This document shows, one piece after another, positions 35,233-46,269 of a stretch of DNA of 64,000 nt. Location: positions 19,839 through 83,838 of the forward strand of contig JAFUPN010000021.1 in the NCBI GenBank assembly GCA_017481205.1, written 5' to 3'. The position numbers and the translations under genes are program-made. Origin of the DNA: Clostridia bacterium (GTDB lineage: Bacteria; Bacillota; Clostridia; UMGS1810). The notes under the pieces are model-generated. The model searched no databases. It worked only from the letters and a program-made list of their open reading frames with translations, and had not been told where the DNA came from. Numbering within the stretch: the stretch's first letter is position 1; the number at the start of each line of letters is the position of its first letter.

Positions 35233-37278
35233 ATGTGGTACGAAAATACATACAGACGACATCTGCTGGATATGCATATTGATGATTGGGATGATAGATT
35301 CCTTTCTGAGTTCAATGCAGATGATTATTTTGACAATCTTAAGAGAGCAAAGCTAAACAACGCAATGATTTATCTCCAGTCTCATGCCGGACATTGCCAT
35401 TATCCTACAAAATCAGGACATTTGCACCGATGTCTGGAGTCCAGACCCCATGAGGTAAAAAGACTGGTGGATAAGTGCCGTTCAAACGGTATATATGTAA
35501 CCGGCTACTACAGCCTTATATACAATACCTATGAGCATGATAAACATCCCGAATGGCGCATGGTGGGTGCCGACGGATATTCTACAAGAGCAGGCAGTAC
35601 AGCTAATACACAGTCAACAGACTTTGCCAGCACGGCACAGTCAAGATACGGTCATTGCTGCCCAAATAATCCCGGATACAGAGAATTTGTAAAAGAGCAG
35701 ATGCGTGAAATGGCAGAGTATTTTACAGTCGATGCTATGTTTTTTGATATGCTCTTCTGGTCATATTATTGCTATTGTGACCATTGCAAAAAGCGCTGGG
35801 CACAAGAGGTTGGCGGTGAAATACCTACAGTAGCTGATTTTAATGATCCCATGTGGCTTAAGCACAGAGAAAGACGAAGAGTGTGGATGGGTGAGTTCGC
35901 TCAGTTTGTGACAGATTATCAGAAGGAACTGACTCCCGGAATGCCCGTTGAGCACAATGTGTCTGCAATGATGCATGCGGATGGATTTTCCTCCTGTTCT
36001 TCTTTGGTAAATGATGCATGCGATTATGCCGGAGGCGATTTGTACGGTGATATATACAATCACTCCTTTACCTGCAAGTTCTACAAAAACGCTTCCAGGA
36101 ATCAGCCCTTCGAATATATGTTCTCCCGCTGTCAGCCGGGACTGAGAAATCACACAATGACAAAGCCCTGCGATGTCATGCTTTCGTCCGTTATGATGAC
36201 GGCGGCACATCACGGTGCAACCCTTGTTATTGACGCCATCGACCCGGTTGGTACAATGGATTCCAGAGTATATGACATGCTGGGACAGATATTTGAATTT
36301 GAGCAGAAATATGAGCCTTACTTTAAGGGCAACATGGTTGAGGATATAGGAGTATATTATAGTCTCAAGAGCAAATATACACCGCATGAGGGCTCAATGA
36401 CAAGCCATACCGGAGCAGTCAACGCAGTAAAGACAATGTTGTACTACAATGTCCCGGTAGGAGTAACAGGAGATTTTTACAAATTCGATGGATATAAGGT
36501 CCTTGTTGCTCCCTGCCATACTCAGGAGGATGCTGCAGACGACGTCAGAATTCTTGATTATGTAAGAAACGGTGGCAATCTCTATATTTCAACAGCTTGG
36601 AATGCTCCTCTTGTAAAGGAACTTCTTGATGCAGAGATTCTTGGAGATACCATACACAACTTGCTGTATCTTGCACCTGCGGAGGATAGCATGGGAATTC
36701 TTGACGACTACACGGTAAAATATCCCATGAATTTTGACGGTCATGCATCTCAGATAAACCTGAATGGTAACGATTGCAAGGTTCTTGCAACTCTTACTCT
36801 TCCGTATACAGACCCCACAACAAGCAAATTTGCTTCAATCCACTCTAACCCTCCGGGTATAGCAACTGATATTCCCGGTCTTGTGTACAGAAAGTACGGC
36901 AAGGGTACTGTTATCTGGAGTGCGGTTCCCATTGAGTGCTGTACAGATGAGCTTTGCAGAGAGGTCTTTGCAAATATCATCAATGTGCTTATGGAAGGGG
37001 AGAAGCAGAGCTTTGTAAGCGACGCACCCATAAATGCAGAGCTTACTCTGTTTAAAGATGACAAGACCCTGTACCTCAATGCAGTAAATCTTAATGAATA
37101 CAAAAAGCTTATGTGTATAAATTCCTTTACCGTAAAGGTTTATACAGAAAATGAGCCTGTATCAGTAAAGTTTCTTCCGGATGGCGATAATGTGGAATAC
37201 AGCTTTAAGGACGGATACACCTGCTTTAATACGGGCGAGCTTAAATATTTTGATATGTTTGAAATTGTATGTAAATAA
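35233..37278 (+). CDS. Putative TIM-barrel glycoside hydrolase (alpha-L-fucosidase/GHL6-like)
   Basis: A 681-residue protein without signal peptide. The N-terminal barrel contains DMHIDDWDD, IYLQSHAGHCHYPTKSGHLH, VTGYYSLIYNTYEHDKHPEWR and the acidic loop DAMFFDMLFWSYYCYCDHCKKRW (about residues 176-198), where the nucleophile Asp probably lies; the CxxC (CDHC) recalls similar loops in this group. About 410-530 is a GATase-like trimerisation domain (FDGYKVLVAPCHTQEDAADDVRILDYVRNGGNLYIST). The plan matches the protein at 13217. GGAGAG precedes the ATG. It should act on a glycan fragment alongside the isomerase-like cupin. Confidence 0.7.
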   Translation: MWYENTYRRHLLDMHIDDWDDRFLSEFNADDYFDNLKRAKLNNAMIYLQSHAGHCHYPTKSGHLHRCLESRPHEVKRLVDKCRSNGIYVTGYYSLIYNTYEHDKHPEWRMVGADGYSTRAGSTANTQSTDFASTAQSRYGHCCPNNPGYREFVKEQMREMAEYFTVDAMFFDMLFWSYYCYCDHCKKRWAQEVGGEIPTVADFNDPMWLKHRERRRVWMGEFAQFVTDYQKELTPGMPVEHNVSAMMHADGFSSCSSLVNDACDYAGGDLYGDIYNHSFTCKFYKNASRNQPFEYMFSRCQPGLRNHTMTKPCDVMLSSVMMTAAHHGATLVIDAIDPVGTMDSRVYDMLGQIFEFEQKYEPYFKGNMVEDIGVYYSLKSKYTPHEGSMTSHTGAVNAVKTMLYYNVPVGVTGDFYKFDGYKVLVAPCHTQEDAADDVRILDYVRNGGNLYISTAWNAPLVKELLDAEILGDTIHNLLYLAPAEDSMGILDDYTVKYPMNFDGHASQINLNGNDCKVLATLTLPYTDPTTSKFASIHSNPPGIATDIPGLVYRKYGKGTVIWSAVPIECCTDELCREVFANIINVLMEGEKQSFVSDAPINAELTLFKDDKTLYLNAVNLNEYKKLMCINSFTVKVYTENEPVSVKFLPDGDNVEYSFKDGYTCFNTGELKYFDMFEIVCK

Positions 37279-37281
37279 ACC

Positions 37282-37326
37282 GCAGTCTGAACAACCGATG
37301 TTTCCCGTGTTGGTTGCTCCGACTGC
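37282..37326. repeat. Imperfect hairpin between glycosidase and SLH gene
   Basis: GCAGTC.GA.CAACC (37282-37295) pairs with GGTTG..C.GACTGC (37312-37326). No T-run follows, so it is a weak terminator at best. It contains TGTTGGTTGCT, a faint match to the dispersed AGTATTGGTTGCT repeat. Confidence 0.4.
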
Positions 37327-37355
37327 ATTCCGATTGGTCAAAGGAGGAATTACCC

Positions 37356-39011
37356 TTGAAAAGTAAATTGTCTAAGATAATAGCTGCTGTGCTTTCTCTG
37401 GCGCTTACAGTATCCGGCTTGCCTGCCGTGAGCTTTGCCGAGACAGCCGAAGCTGTAATATCCGCTTCATATGATATGACCGTCAATAACCTGGCTGTGG
37501 ACATAAGCTCCTCATCAAAGGGCAAAAAGATGGTATATGTCATAGCAGCACCGACTGATATAACTGACTATAGGCCCGAAACCCTTTCGGCGGACAACAG
37601 AGTTGTTATGAGAACTTTTTCCACAGATGAAAACGGAGCTCTTAGCTTTAATTTTGTTATGCCAGAAGATTTTAACGGCAGATATAATGTGACTGTCAAT
37701 GCTGATGTGAGCGAAAAGACATTTATTATAGCAGATATCACAGCCCTTGAAGCGGTAAGGCTTCACACTGCTTTTTCCTCAGGTGATTATTCCGCATCAG
37801 CCGGTATTGAAAATCCTTTGACAACAACTGATGAAAAAGCAGATATTGCAGCTTATGTGCAAAAGAATGCTTCATTGCTCATGGCTGATAATCCTATGTC
37901 TGCTATCAATGTATATATGTCAGGAGAGTCTGCCGCATATGTAATGAGCGGCAGACTTACCCTCGGCGAAGCTCTTGATTTGTATAAAGACTATATGGAA
38001 ATGTACAGCGGCAGCGCAACATATGCTCAGGACTTTGCTGAGCTTGCACCGGATGTGCAGGCAAAGCTTGAAGAATATTTTAAGAAAACTGGCACAGACG
38101 ATTCCTTTGACAAGGTGTATGATATGTGCAGATTTATGGCGCAGTATATATGTGCATCCTCCGATGCTGTTACAAAAGAGCTTGCTCTGCCGCGACTCAT
38201 GGAGTCCCATCCTGACCTTTATGAGGAATATAAGGATATAGGCAACAAAGTGTATCAGTATGCCGTGTTCTCTGGTATGTATGCAGACAGAAGCACTGTG
38301 TCAGATTATGAGTCTGTTGCGGCGAGCTTTGAAAAGCATATTGAAATTCAGAAGGAAAGGCTGGATGACGATACTTCTGATGATACTTCATCCGGCGGAG
38401 GCGGTGGCGGAAGCAGAGGAGGAAGCTCCGGCGTTACCTCGGGCAACATTGGTCTGACCCCCGCTCAGAGCGTAGTACAGGCTGTGTTCAGCGATATTGA
38501 GGGGCATTGGGCAAAGACCAATATAGAAAATATGTACACAAAGGGTATTATAAACGGCTTTTCAGACGGTACCTTCAAGCCGGAACAAAATGTTACAAGA
38601 GCCGAGTTTGCAAAAATGCTTTCGGTTATGCTCGCTCTGGATACATCCGGCGATGCTGACTTTGCCGATGTGGTGCCCGGTAGCTGGTACAACGGCTATG
38701 TGGCTGCTGCTGCCAAGGCAGGTATTGTAAAGGGCTCTGAGGGCAATTTCAATCCTGAGCTGTACATTACCAGGCAGGATGCAGCGGTTATGCTTGCCCG
38801 CGTGCTCACATACAGGGGAATATCCTTTGGCAGTACATCTGCAGGTTTTAATGATGAAGCTAAAATTGCAGATTATGCCCTGGACAGTGTAAACGGCATG
38901 TCCGGTCTCGGCATTATTACAGGCTACAACGGCGGCTTTGCCCCTCTGGATAATACAACCAGAGCCCAAGCGGCGGCATTGCTTGAACGTGTGGTAAATA
39001 TTATAGGTTAA
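37356..39011 (+). CDS. Secreted S-layer homology (SLH) domain protein
   Basis: A 551-residue exported protein starting at TTG 37356, 8 nt behind a strong AAAGGAGG. The signal peptide is KSKLSKIIAAVLSLALTVSGLPAVSFA, cut before ETAEA. A helical middle part (about residues 130-340) is followed by a Gly/Ser linker (about 345-370) and three SLH repeats in the last 180 residues (FSDIEGHWAKTNIENMYTKGIINGFSDGTFKP is the first). SLH repeats bind secondary cell-wall polymer and anchor the protein. It opens a run of five secreted-protein genes and probably forms one transcript with them. Confidence 0.9.
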   Translation: MKSKLSKIIAAVLSLALTVSGLPAVSFAETAEAVISASYDMTVNNLAVDISSSSKGKKMVYVIAAPTDITDYRPETLSADNRVVMRTFSTDENGALSFNFVMPEDFNGRYNVTVNADVSEKTFIIADITALEAVRLHTAFSSGDYSASAGIENPLTTTDEKADIAAYVQKNASLLMADNPMSAINVYMSGESAAYVMSGRLTLGEALDLYKDYMEMYSGSATYAQDFAELAPDVQAKLEEYFKKTGTDDSFDKVYDMCRFMAQYICASSDAVTKELALPRLMESHPDLYEEYKDIGNKVYQYAVFSGMYADRSTVSDYESVAASFEKHIEIQKERLDDDTSDDTSSGGGGGGSRGGSSGVTSGNIGLTPAQSVVQAVFSDIEGHWAKTNIENMYTKGIINGFSDGTFKPEQNVTRAEFAKMLSVMLALDTSGDADFADVVPGSWYNGYVAAAAKAGIVKGSEGNFNPELYITRQDAAVMLARVLTYRGISFGSTSAGFNDEAKIADYALDSVNGMSGLGIITGYNGGFAPLDNTTRAQAAALLERVVNIIG

Positions 39012-39028
39012 AAAGGGGGGCGAAACTT

Positions 39029-41792
39029 TTGAAAAAAATACTATCTCTGCTTATTGTTTTTTCTATGCTAATGTCATTTGCTGCAGTATATGCGGAGGAT
39101 GACACGCTCCCTGCCTATGCTTACGATACAAAAGCATACGGCGATGCCTGCAGTCTTATGCAGAGTATGGTTGGTTACGGCGTTTTCGGCACGGACCCTG
39201 ACTCAAAGGTTACAAGAGCACAGTTTACGGCAGGAGCGGCAGTCATATTCGGTATTCCGCCTGTTGAAGATAGTGTGCCTGTATACAGTGATGTGGCTGC
39301 AGATAATATCTATGCGGGATACATAGCGGCGGCTCATTCCGCAGGTTGGATTTCTCCGGCAGACAAATTCAAGCCTGACTCTTTCATAACTCTTGAGCAG
39401 GCGGTAAAAATTCTTCTTACAGCAGCTCAGTACAATGTTGTGGCAGATGCCAAGGGCGGATACCCTGCAGGCTATCTCACCGTTGCAAACAGCATAGACC
39501 TTTTAGACAGTGTTAATACTGCATACAGTGGCACATTTACCGTGGCTGATGCCACAATGCTTTTTTACAACCTCATGTTCGCACCTGTGTTTGACATTGT
39601 GTCTTACGGAAACAATCTGGGCTACGAAAAGGGCGGACAGAACTATCTTGAAAAGCTCTATGATGTATATTCCATAGAGGGTGTTGTAACAGCAACCAAC
39701 CACAGCTCGGTTATACCCGATACAGAGCTTATTGTTGATAACGACATAATAGAAATCGACGGTATTGAATACAGATACCCCGGCGCCGACCCGGATGTTC
39801 TCGGCAAAGCTGTTACTGCTTATCTTGACGGCAGCGTTAATCCGGCAAAAAAAGTTATTTGCCTTATTGAAGAAAATACCAACAGTGAGGTTGAACTTAT
39901 TGCCGAAGATTACAGCGGCATAAGCGGTACTACCTTTGAATACTACAGTAATGATAAAATAAAGAGAGAAAGGCTGGAGCCTGCGTATAAGGTTATATAC
40001 AACGGACGCTGTGTTTCTGGAACCGTTACCGATGAAATGCTTACGGATTCCTTTGCAGAAATGAGACTTCTGGACTCAGACGGCGACTCTGTATATGAAC
40101 TTATATTTATAAATTCCTATACCTATCTTAAAATAGCTAATACAGACCATTTTACCGGCTATATAAGCTTTGCAGACGACTCCGTCAGATTTATAAATCT
40201 TGGCGGTGAGAAAGATGTTCTTTGCAGCATATATGACCATTCCGGCAATAAGACCGCTCTTTGAACTGACGAGCGGTCTTATTGCCGGCGTAAAATCATC
40301 TCTTGACGGTCTTATGCATGAGCTTGTTATTCTCCAGGAAGAAATTGTCGGCGGCAGAGTGACGTCTCTTGATGCAGACAATAACATAATTGTCCTCGAG
40401 GACACAGAATATGCCATGAGCCTTGATTTCACCAAAAAATATATTACCACCGATTATATAGATATTGGTGACATGGTTAATGCATATTTGGGTCTCGGCG
40501 GTGAGCTTGTATATCTTGCTGAGCGTACCTCAGAGTACGTTTACGGTATGCTGTCGGATGCCAAGTCATCTGATGGGATGGAGAGCGCTCTTATGCTTGA
40601 AATCTTTACCGCCGACGGTTTCACAACTATGTATGCCGCAGATAAAATCAGCTTTGACAGCGGCAATAAGCTGTCTGATGTATCTGCAGCACTTGACATT
40701 GTGTCCGAACATATTAAAGCCGATAAGCCGGAAATTATCAGATACAGTACCAATGCCGACGGCGAGGTTACTCACATTGATTTTGCTTCCGACGAAACAT
40801 CAAATACATCCTATGACCCTATGACTCTTCGTCCGGAGTACGACAGACTTGCGAAGATAAAGACTGTTGCAAATATAAACTACCGTTCCGATGCATCGGG
40901 TCTTGTAAGCAATGCCATACTATCAGATGCGACTATGATTGTTGACAACGGTGCCAACGAGCCGGACCGTGATAAAAGATACAGATTTTCTTCCATGGGA
41001 AGCCTTACCACCAATTCATCATATTCTATGGAGCTGTATGATATAGATGAGCACGGTTATGCAGGATTTGCATTTGTAACCGGCGGACCCACCAACGGTG
41101 CAAAAAATACTTATCTTAAAACATATATTATAGAAAAAGCAAACAGGGGAGTATCAGGAGATTATGAAGGCTACAGACTCACCTGCTACGGAGAGGGCTC
41201 CTACGGCAGCTACTTCCTGCCCGAAGAGTCTTTAAATGCCGACATCACCGGCAAAAAGAGAATGCCTCAGCCCGGTGACCTGATAAGATTTACAATCAAA
41301 AGCGAAGATATTATTGACGAATATTATACAGACTTTGTTTACGAAGCGGACAATTCACTCCCTATGTACAAAAAGGTTATAGGAACTTATATGGAAGAAT
41401 CCGGAGGAAACAGACTTTACGGTCAGCTTATTAATAATGATACAAGCGGTGCTGCTTCTGCAAATGGCATTTACACCAACGCCGGATACGGCGAAGCTTA
41501 TATTGCCGACCTTCAGGGACGCTACGGTGCCGGTTTTGTGACAGGTTATGTGTATAATTCCGAAAAATCCATTGTTCTGTGCAATGGAGGTGCTGACTAC
41601 ATCATGGCTAATATGAGACCATATACCTTGCCGAATACTGTCGTGCTTTTTGATACACAGGCTCGCAAAGTCACTGTGACACCTTATATGTCATCTTCAT
41701 TCAAGAGCTATAAGGCTAATTCCGGCGAAGAAGATTTTGTTGTTCTCCGCTGCAGTGCAGGCAAGCCTCAGATAGCATTTGTTTACAGATAA
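39029..41792 (+). pseudogene. Large secreted SLH-like protein split by a +1 frameshift
   Basis: Two reading frames make one protein. The first, from TTG 39029 behind AAGGGGGG, has a signal peptide (KKILSLLIVFSMLMSFAAVYA) and two degenerate SLH repeats (residues 30-150, KVTRAQFTAGAAVIFG), and stops at TGA 40262-40264 after 411 residues. The second, one base on, is open from about 40200 and runs to 41792 with a continuous beta-rich domain. The joined product is about 920 residues. The junction CTT TGA lies in the loop of a perfect 18-bp palindrome (40242-40288). It may be a true mutation, an assembly error, or a programmed +1 shift like the CTTTGA site of prfB. Confidence 0.75.
40242..40288 (+). 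repeat. Perfect 18-bp palindrome at the frameshift site
   Basis: CCGGCAATAAGACCGCTC (40242-40259) is the exact reverse complement of 40271-40288, with the 11-nt loop TTTGAACTGAC. The stop codon TGA of the first frame is in the loop. There is no T-run after it, so it is not a classical terminator. Perfect palindromes of this length in coding DNA are rare and recall template-switch (quasi-palindrome) mutations. Confidence 0.85.
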
Positions 41793-41804
41793 GGAGGGAT
41801 ATAT

Positions 41805-44800
41805 ATGAAGAATCAATTTAAAAAACTGATTTCATTTGTATTAAGCACTGCACTGCTCTGCCATTCGGCTTCTGCCGCGGTAAATGTTCCCTTTTTCTAT
41901 GGCGGTGAGCAGGAGACCTATGTGCTTAATGAAACCTTTAATAACAGATACACCAATTCCGATACAATAGAAAATCTTACTGTAACCGGCGGAAAGGTTA
42001 AAGTTGCAGACATGAATTCATCCAATAAAGCACTATTGCTCAGGGCATTCGACGGAGAGACAGGCGTTGTTGCCCCCGGCGTTAATCCCGGCGACAAAAA
42101 TGTTGTATTCAGTGTGGATATTATGGCAGACAATATGCCTGCTAGTCTCACACTGGGCGCAGCTTCCGGAGTGGATTCGGCTTCTTCTTCAGATATTGTG
42201 TTTGTTAAGGTTACCGACAACAAAATTTATACCATCGACAACAGAAATATCGGCAAGCTCAGTGTAAACAAATTTACCACAATAAGTGCAGTTCTCAAGA
42301 AAAATTCTGTGGTTGACATATATGTTGACTACAAAAAAGCTGTTTCCAACTGGAAAATCTCAGGCAAGGCAGGTTCATATATAGCTGTCCGTAAAACCGG
42401 TGCAAATTCCTGCTATATAGACAACCTGCGCACTTACTATGGCTCAGAGCCAGACAGCAGCTTGCCTTCTGCCGGATTTTTGAATGATTATATTGATATT
42501 ATTGGAGTAGACGATACCAAGGGTGATATCACATTTTTTGACAACAGATATTGCTTTACGTCCAATGATCCCAAGTATACAACAGCTACTCTTACCCCTA
42601 AGACGAATATCATCACTGCAACAAGGCTTATTGACTACAAAAACCCCTCAAGAACAGATTATATCTATATGGAGAGAGTTAAATCCACTGATGACTGTTT
42701 TTTTGACGTACGAATAAATATTCCCTCCTGGGCAAAAATGGGAACCAAGAAGTTTCAATATTTCAAGCTTGAGGGTGATATCAAAATCGATGAATTCAAT
42801 TCTTCAATCACACTTCCTCAGATTCGTGATACTGCAACAACCGGCAGTCAGCAGAATATGTATGTATCCATCACTTCCGACGGTTCAATCAAATGCGGAA
42901 ATGCAACTGCTTCAAAGGTTATAAAAAAAGGTGAGTGGTTCCACTACCTTGCATTTTTTAATCTTAAGGACCGTGCGGTGGAAATATATGTAAACGGAAA
43001 AAAAGTAATCAGCACACAGATTACCAACAACAATATCCAAGAGCTCTATCATATGCGCGTCAGTCTTGAGGCAGGTGACATGTTAGGCAAGGTTTATCTG
43101 GATAATTTTGACATCACAGGTCTCGACAATCCTATTGTAGACGGTGTTGAGACAAAATCCAGCGTTTTTGCTACCGACGATGCCATAATAGAATTTCTCA
43201 ATGGCAAGACCGCAATCCATGCTTACGGCAACAATATTCATAAAAATGGAGTAAAATCTCATCTTGAGATACCCGGTATCTATGATGAAGCCACCGGGCA
43301 GTATTATGCTCCCGTAAGCACACTTAACAAAGCCTTTGACCTTAACCTTACCGACAGTAACGGCTCGGTAAACGGTGATATACAAATTGCCTCCGATGGC
43401 ACTGTTACCAAGAAAGACGGCTCAACCTTTAAGCTGGAATATGCTCCAAGGGTTGAGAGCGGAGCTATATATGTGCCGGTTCGTGAATTTGCAGAAAAAG
43501 CTATGGAAAAATCCGTATGGTGGTTTAAGACCGGAATAATTATATTTTCCGATAAGCCCATAAAGCTCGACACTTCAAGCTGGGAATATCAGTCAGTGCG
43601 TACTGTCCAGATGACTACCGTATGGAATGATATTGATTTTCTTAATGCGTATCTACAGTACGAAAGACCGAGAGGAGAAAAGCTTATTTCCGATCTTAAG
43701 TCAACTCTGGGTGAAGACGCATTAACTGCACATCCCAAGGTAATGCTTGATAAAGGAGATTTTGACCTGCACCGTCAGCATTATCAGGCAAAGGATGACG
43801 AGCTCTTTACAGAGCTTACAAACAAAATGATTGCAAATGCAGATAACTATGCAGAAGGTGACAACTGGCAGGTACCCTACAAATTTGACGATGCTATGCG
43901 CACATTAGTCAGTATATCCACACCGCTGCTTAACAAATTTATACACTGGGGATATGCATATCAGCTTACCGGCGACCAAAAATACGTTGACGCGGCATAC
44001 AAGCTCTTTGAGCAGGTGAATACCTATCCCGACTTCAACACGTCCCATATTATTGATGCCGGTGACGATGCCTTTGCTCTTGCTATAGGCTTTGACTGGC
44101 TGTATCACGGCTTCACACCCGAGCAGAGAGAGTTTGTAAAGAATGTGGTTCGAAACAAATGTCTCGATACCCTTGCAAGCGGTATGTACGGACGGCTTAC
44201 CTCAAACTCCAACGGTACTAATATGTGGAGCGGCTTTAAGTGGATGTCCAATTACAACTCCATTATCTGCGGCGGTGTTATTGCTGCGGCAATTGCAACC
44301 CTCGAATACGATACCGACGAAGCCCTTATGTATATTGCCGATGCCGTAAGAAGTATTGAGTATTCTATGCAGATGCTCACACCTGACGGCGGCTGGAACG
44401 AAGCTCCTCATTACTGGGCTTATGGCATGAGATACATAGGCGCTGCCGGTTCTTCGATGGAAAATGCCTTTGGCACTTCCTACGGTCTTATGGACGGTCA
44501 GGGAATAAATAACACATTAAATTACATCATCAGCTGTCTCGGCGTGGGCGGCGTAAACAACTACGGTGACGGTTCTCATACTGTAGTGCGTACCTACAAC
44601 AATTTCTTCTATCTGGGCAATCGTCTTGACAATGACGTGGCGGTTAAAATGCGCCGTGACGACCTGAATCGCATACCCGGCAGCGGAGATTACTATGATG
44701 TGATGTACTACGACTTTGATTCAGCTAAGCTGGACGGCAGAGATAATCTGATGAGCAGCTTCAGCCCTCTGCTCCGCACAAGCGGAACCGAGATTGTTTC

Positions 44801-46250
44801 AATCCGTGACAGCTATGATTTTGACAAGAGTCAGACATATTTTTCAGCTCACTACGGCACTACCTACGGCTATCATCAGCACGATGACGTGGGCAACTTT
44901 GTACTTGATCTTATGGGTATAAGATGGGCATATGACCTTGGAAGTGAAAACTACAATCTCCAGAATGAGCTTGGCTATAAGGAATGGGATATGTACAGAA
45001 AGAGAGCAGAAGGGCACAATGTACTTGTGCTCAATCCCAATAACTATCCCACAAACCATGCCCGAAAAACATCTCCGGTTGAGTTTGTACCCATAGCAGA
45101 TGCTCAGGCAAACGAATACGGCGGTTTTGTATATGCTGATATGGATAATGTCTATAACGAAACAAATGACATGACCCAGGGATACTATATTGATGACAAT
45201 ATGAATTCCATGACATACCGTGCCGAATATTCTGTTGACTCACAGACAGAGGCAATGTGGTCTGTATTTACAAAGGCGGCAGTAACCATTGAGAATGATA
45301 TGGTATATCTCTCTCAAAACGGAAAGACGGTTAAGCTGGAAACCCTTGTTAAGAACGGTATTGATGTAAAATGGCAGGACTGTGACCCTGTGCCGCTGCC
45401 AAATTCGCCCCAGGTTCCCGAGCAGAATAAGAACGATAGCTACCGCAAGCTTACCCTTACCTATAAGGCTCAGCCGGGCGAAAATGTGTTGTCTGTAAAG
45501 ATAAGTCCTGCTGATATGGTAACAAAGGCAATACGTGATGTGGCTATAGCCGACTGGAAGCTTCCCGAAAAGACAGATATATCAGGCGATTACAACTGCA
45601 ACTTTGAGGTATATTATGCAGGTCAGCCTGCAGGAAGCAAGCTTCCCGTGGTTGACGGTGTTATGCCGGAGCTTGAGATTGTGACCGAGGACCCCGAGGC
45701 TGTTGTGGAAATTACCGATGCAAAGGATGTTGAGGATACAACCACAATAAAGGTATGGGATAAGACAAAGACAGTTTTTGCCATTACATCCATCAACTAT
45801 TATAAGGCGTCCGGCAAGGCGATGGCGATGTTCAACACACTGCCGATTACAGATATTTCTGTAAGCAGTACTCCTGAGAAAAATAACCACAAGGGCAATA
45901 TCATAGACTATGACCTTACCACACGTTGGACAGCCATGGCAAAGGGCGAATATGCCATAGCGGATATTGGCTCAGTGCAGAAGGTAGACGGTATCGGTGC
46001 AGCTTTCTGGAAGGGCTATGAGCGCAGCTACTGGTTTGATGTATATGTGTCTGAGGACGGTGAGAAGTGGACAGAGGCATATATGAACGGTGAGAACACT
46101 CCCGGTGTTGAGGATGTAGAGGCATTCGGCTTTGACAAGTCATATAATGCCCGTTACATCAAGATTGTGGGTCAGGGCAACAGCGTTGACTCCGCTTCAA
46201 GAAATAATATAAATCTGCTTGAGCTTCGTATCCTGCAGAGCAAATATTAA
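41805..46250 (+). CDS. Secreted heparinase II/III-like polysaccharide lyase with CBM-type domains
   Basis: A 1481-residue exported enzyme. Signal peptide about residues 1-25 (KKLISFVLSTALLCHSASA). Two LamG/concanavalin-like domains follow (to about 445), then a copper-amine-oxidase-N/stalk-type domain (about 460-590, ending IYVPVREFAEKAMEKSVWWFKTGIIIFSD). About 640-1180 is an alpha-helical toroid plus beta-sheet heparinase II/III-like lyase: GFDWLYHGFTPEQREFV, GGWNEAPHYWAYG and HYGTTYGYHQHDDVGNFVLDLMG, whose His and Tyr are candidate catalytic residues. The end is an F5/8-type-C domain (TPEKNNHKGNIIDYDLTTRW). Likely degrades an acidic polysaccharide outside the cell. GGAGGG precedes the ATG. 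Confidence 0.85.
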   Translation: MKNQFKKLISFVLSTALLCHSASAAVNVPFFYGGEQETYVLNETFNNRYTNSDTIENLTVTGGKVKVADMNSSNKALLLRAFDGETGVVAPGVNPGDKNVVFSVDIMADNMPASLTLGAASGVDSASSSDIVFVKVTDNKIYTIDNRNIGKLSVNKFTTISAVLKKNSVVDIYVDYKKAVSNWKISGKAGSYIAVRKTGANSCYIDNLRTYYGSEPDSSLPSAGFLNDYIDIIGVDDTKGDITFFDNRYCFTSNDPKYTTATLTPKTNIITATRLIDYKNPSRTDYIYMERVKSTDDCFFDVRINIPSWAKMGTKKFQYFKLEGDIKIDEFNSSITLPQIRDTATTGSQQNMYVSITSDGSIKCGNATASKVIKKGEWFHYLAFFNLKDRAVEIYVNGKKVISTQITNNNIQELYHMRVSLEAGDMLGKVYLDNFDITGLDNPIVDGVETKSSVFATDDAIIEFLNGKTAIHAYGNNIHKNGVKSHLEIPGIYDEATGQYYAPVSTLNKAFDLNLTDSNGSVNGDIQIASDGTVTKKDGSTFKLEYAPRVESGAIYVPVREFAEKAMEKSVWWFKTGIIIFSDKPIKLDTSSWEYQSVRTVQMTTVWNDIDFLNAYLQYERPRGEKLISDLKSTLGEDALTAHPKVMLDKGDFDLHRQHYQAKDDELFTELTNKMIANADNYAEGDNWQVPYKFDDAMRTLVSISTPLLNKFIHWGYAYQLTGDQKYVDAAYKLFEQVNTYPDFNTSHIIDAGDDAFALAIGFDWLYHGFTPEQREFVKNVVRNKCLDTLASGMYGRLTSNSNGTNMWSGFKWMSNYNSIICGGVIAAAIATLEYDTDEALMYIADAVRSIEYSMQMLTPDGGWNEAPHYWAYGMRYIGAAGSSMENAFGTSYGLMDGQGINNTLNYIISCLGVGGVNNYGDGSHTVVRTYNNFFYLGNRLDNDVAVKMRRDDLNRIPGSGDYYDVMYYDFDSAKLDGRDNLMSSFSPLLRTSGTEIVSIRDSYDFDKSQTYFSAHYGTTYGYHQHDDVGNFVLDLMGIRWAYDLGSENYNLQNELGYKEWDMYRKRAEGHNVLVLNPNNYPTNHARKTSPVEFVPIADAQANEYGGFVYADMDNVYNETNDMTQGYYIDDNMNSMTYRAEYSVDSQTEAMWSVFTKAAVTIENDMVYLSQNGKTVKLETLVKNGIDVKWQDCDPVPLPNSPQVPEQNKNDSYRKLTLTYKAQPGENVLSVKISPADMVTKAIRDVAIADWKLPEKTDISGDYNCNFEVYYAGQPAGSKLPVVDGVMPELEIVTEDPEAVVEITDAKDVEDTTTIKVWDKTKTVFAITSINYYKASGKAMAMFNTLPITDISVSSTPEKNNHKGNIIDYDLTTRWTAMAKGEYAIADIGSVQKVDGIGAAFWKGYERSYWFDVYVSEDGEKWTEAYMNGENTPGVEDVEAFGFDKSYNARYIKIVGQGNSVDSASRNNINLLELRILQSKY

Positions 46251-46269
46251 TAGGGGAGACAGATTGTTT

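Noticed and set aside
38400..38440. Glycine-rich repeat as a possible CRISPR or tandem-repeat array
   Set aside because: It encodes a short Gly/Ser linker between domains; no regular spacing. I see no CRISPR array anywhere in the window.
40242..40288. Intragenic Rho-independent terminator
   Set aside because: The stem is strong but not followed by a T-run, and the sequence on both sides is coding in continuous frames.
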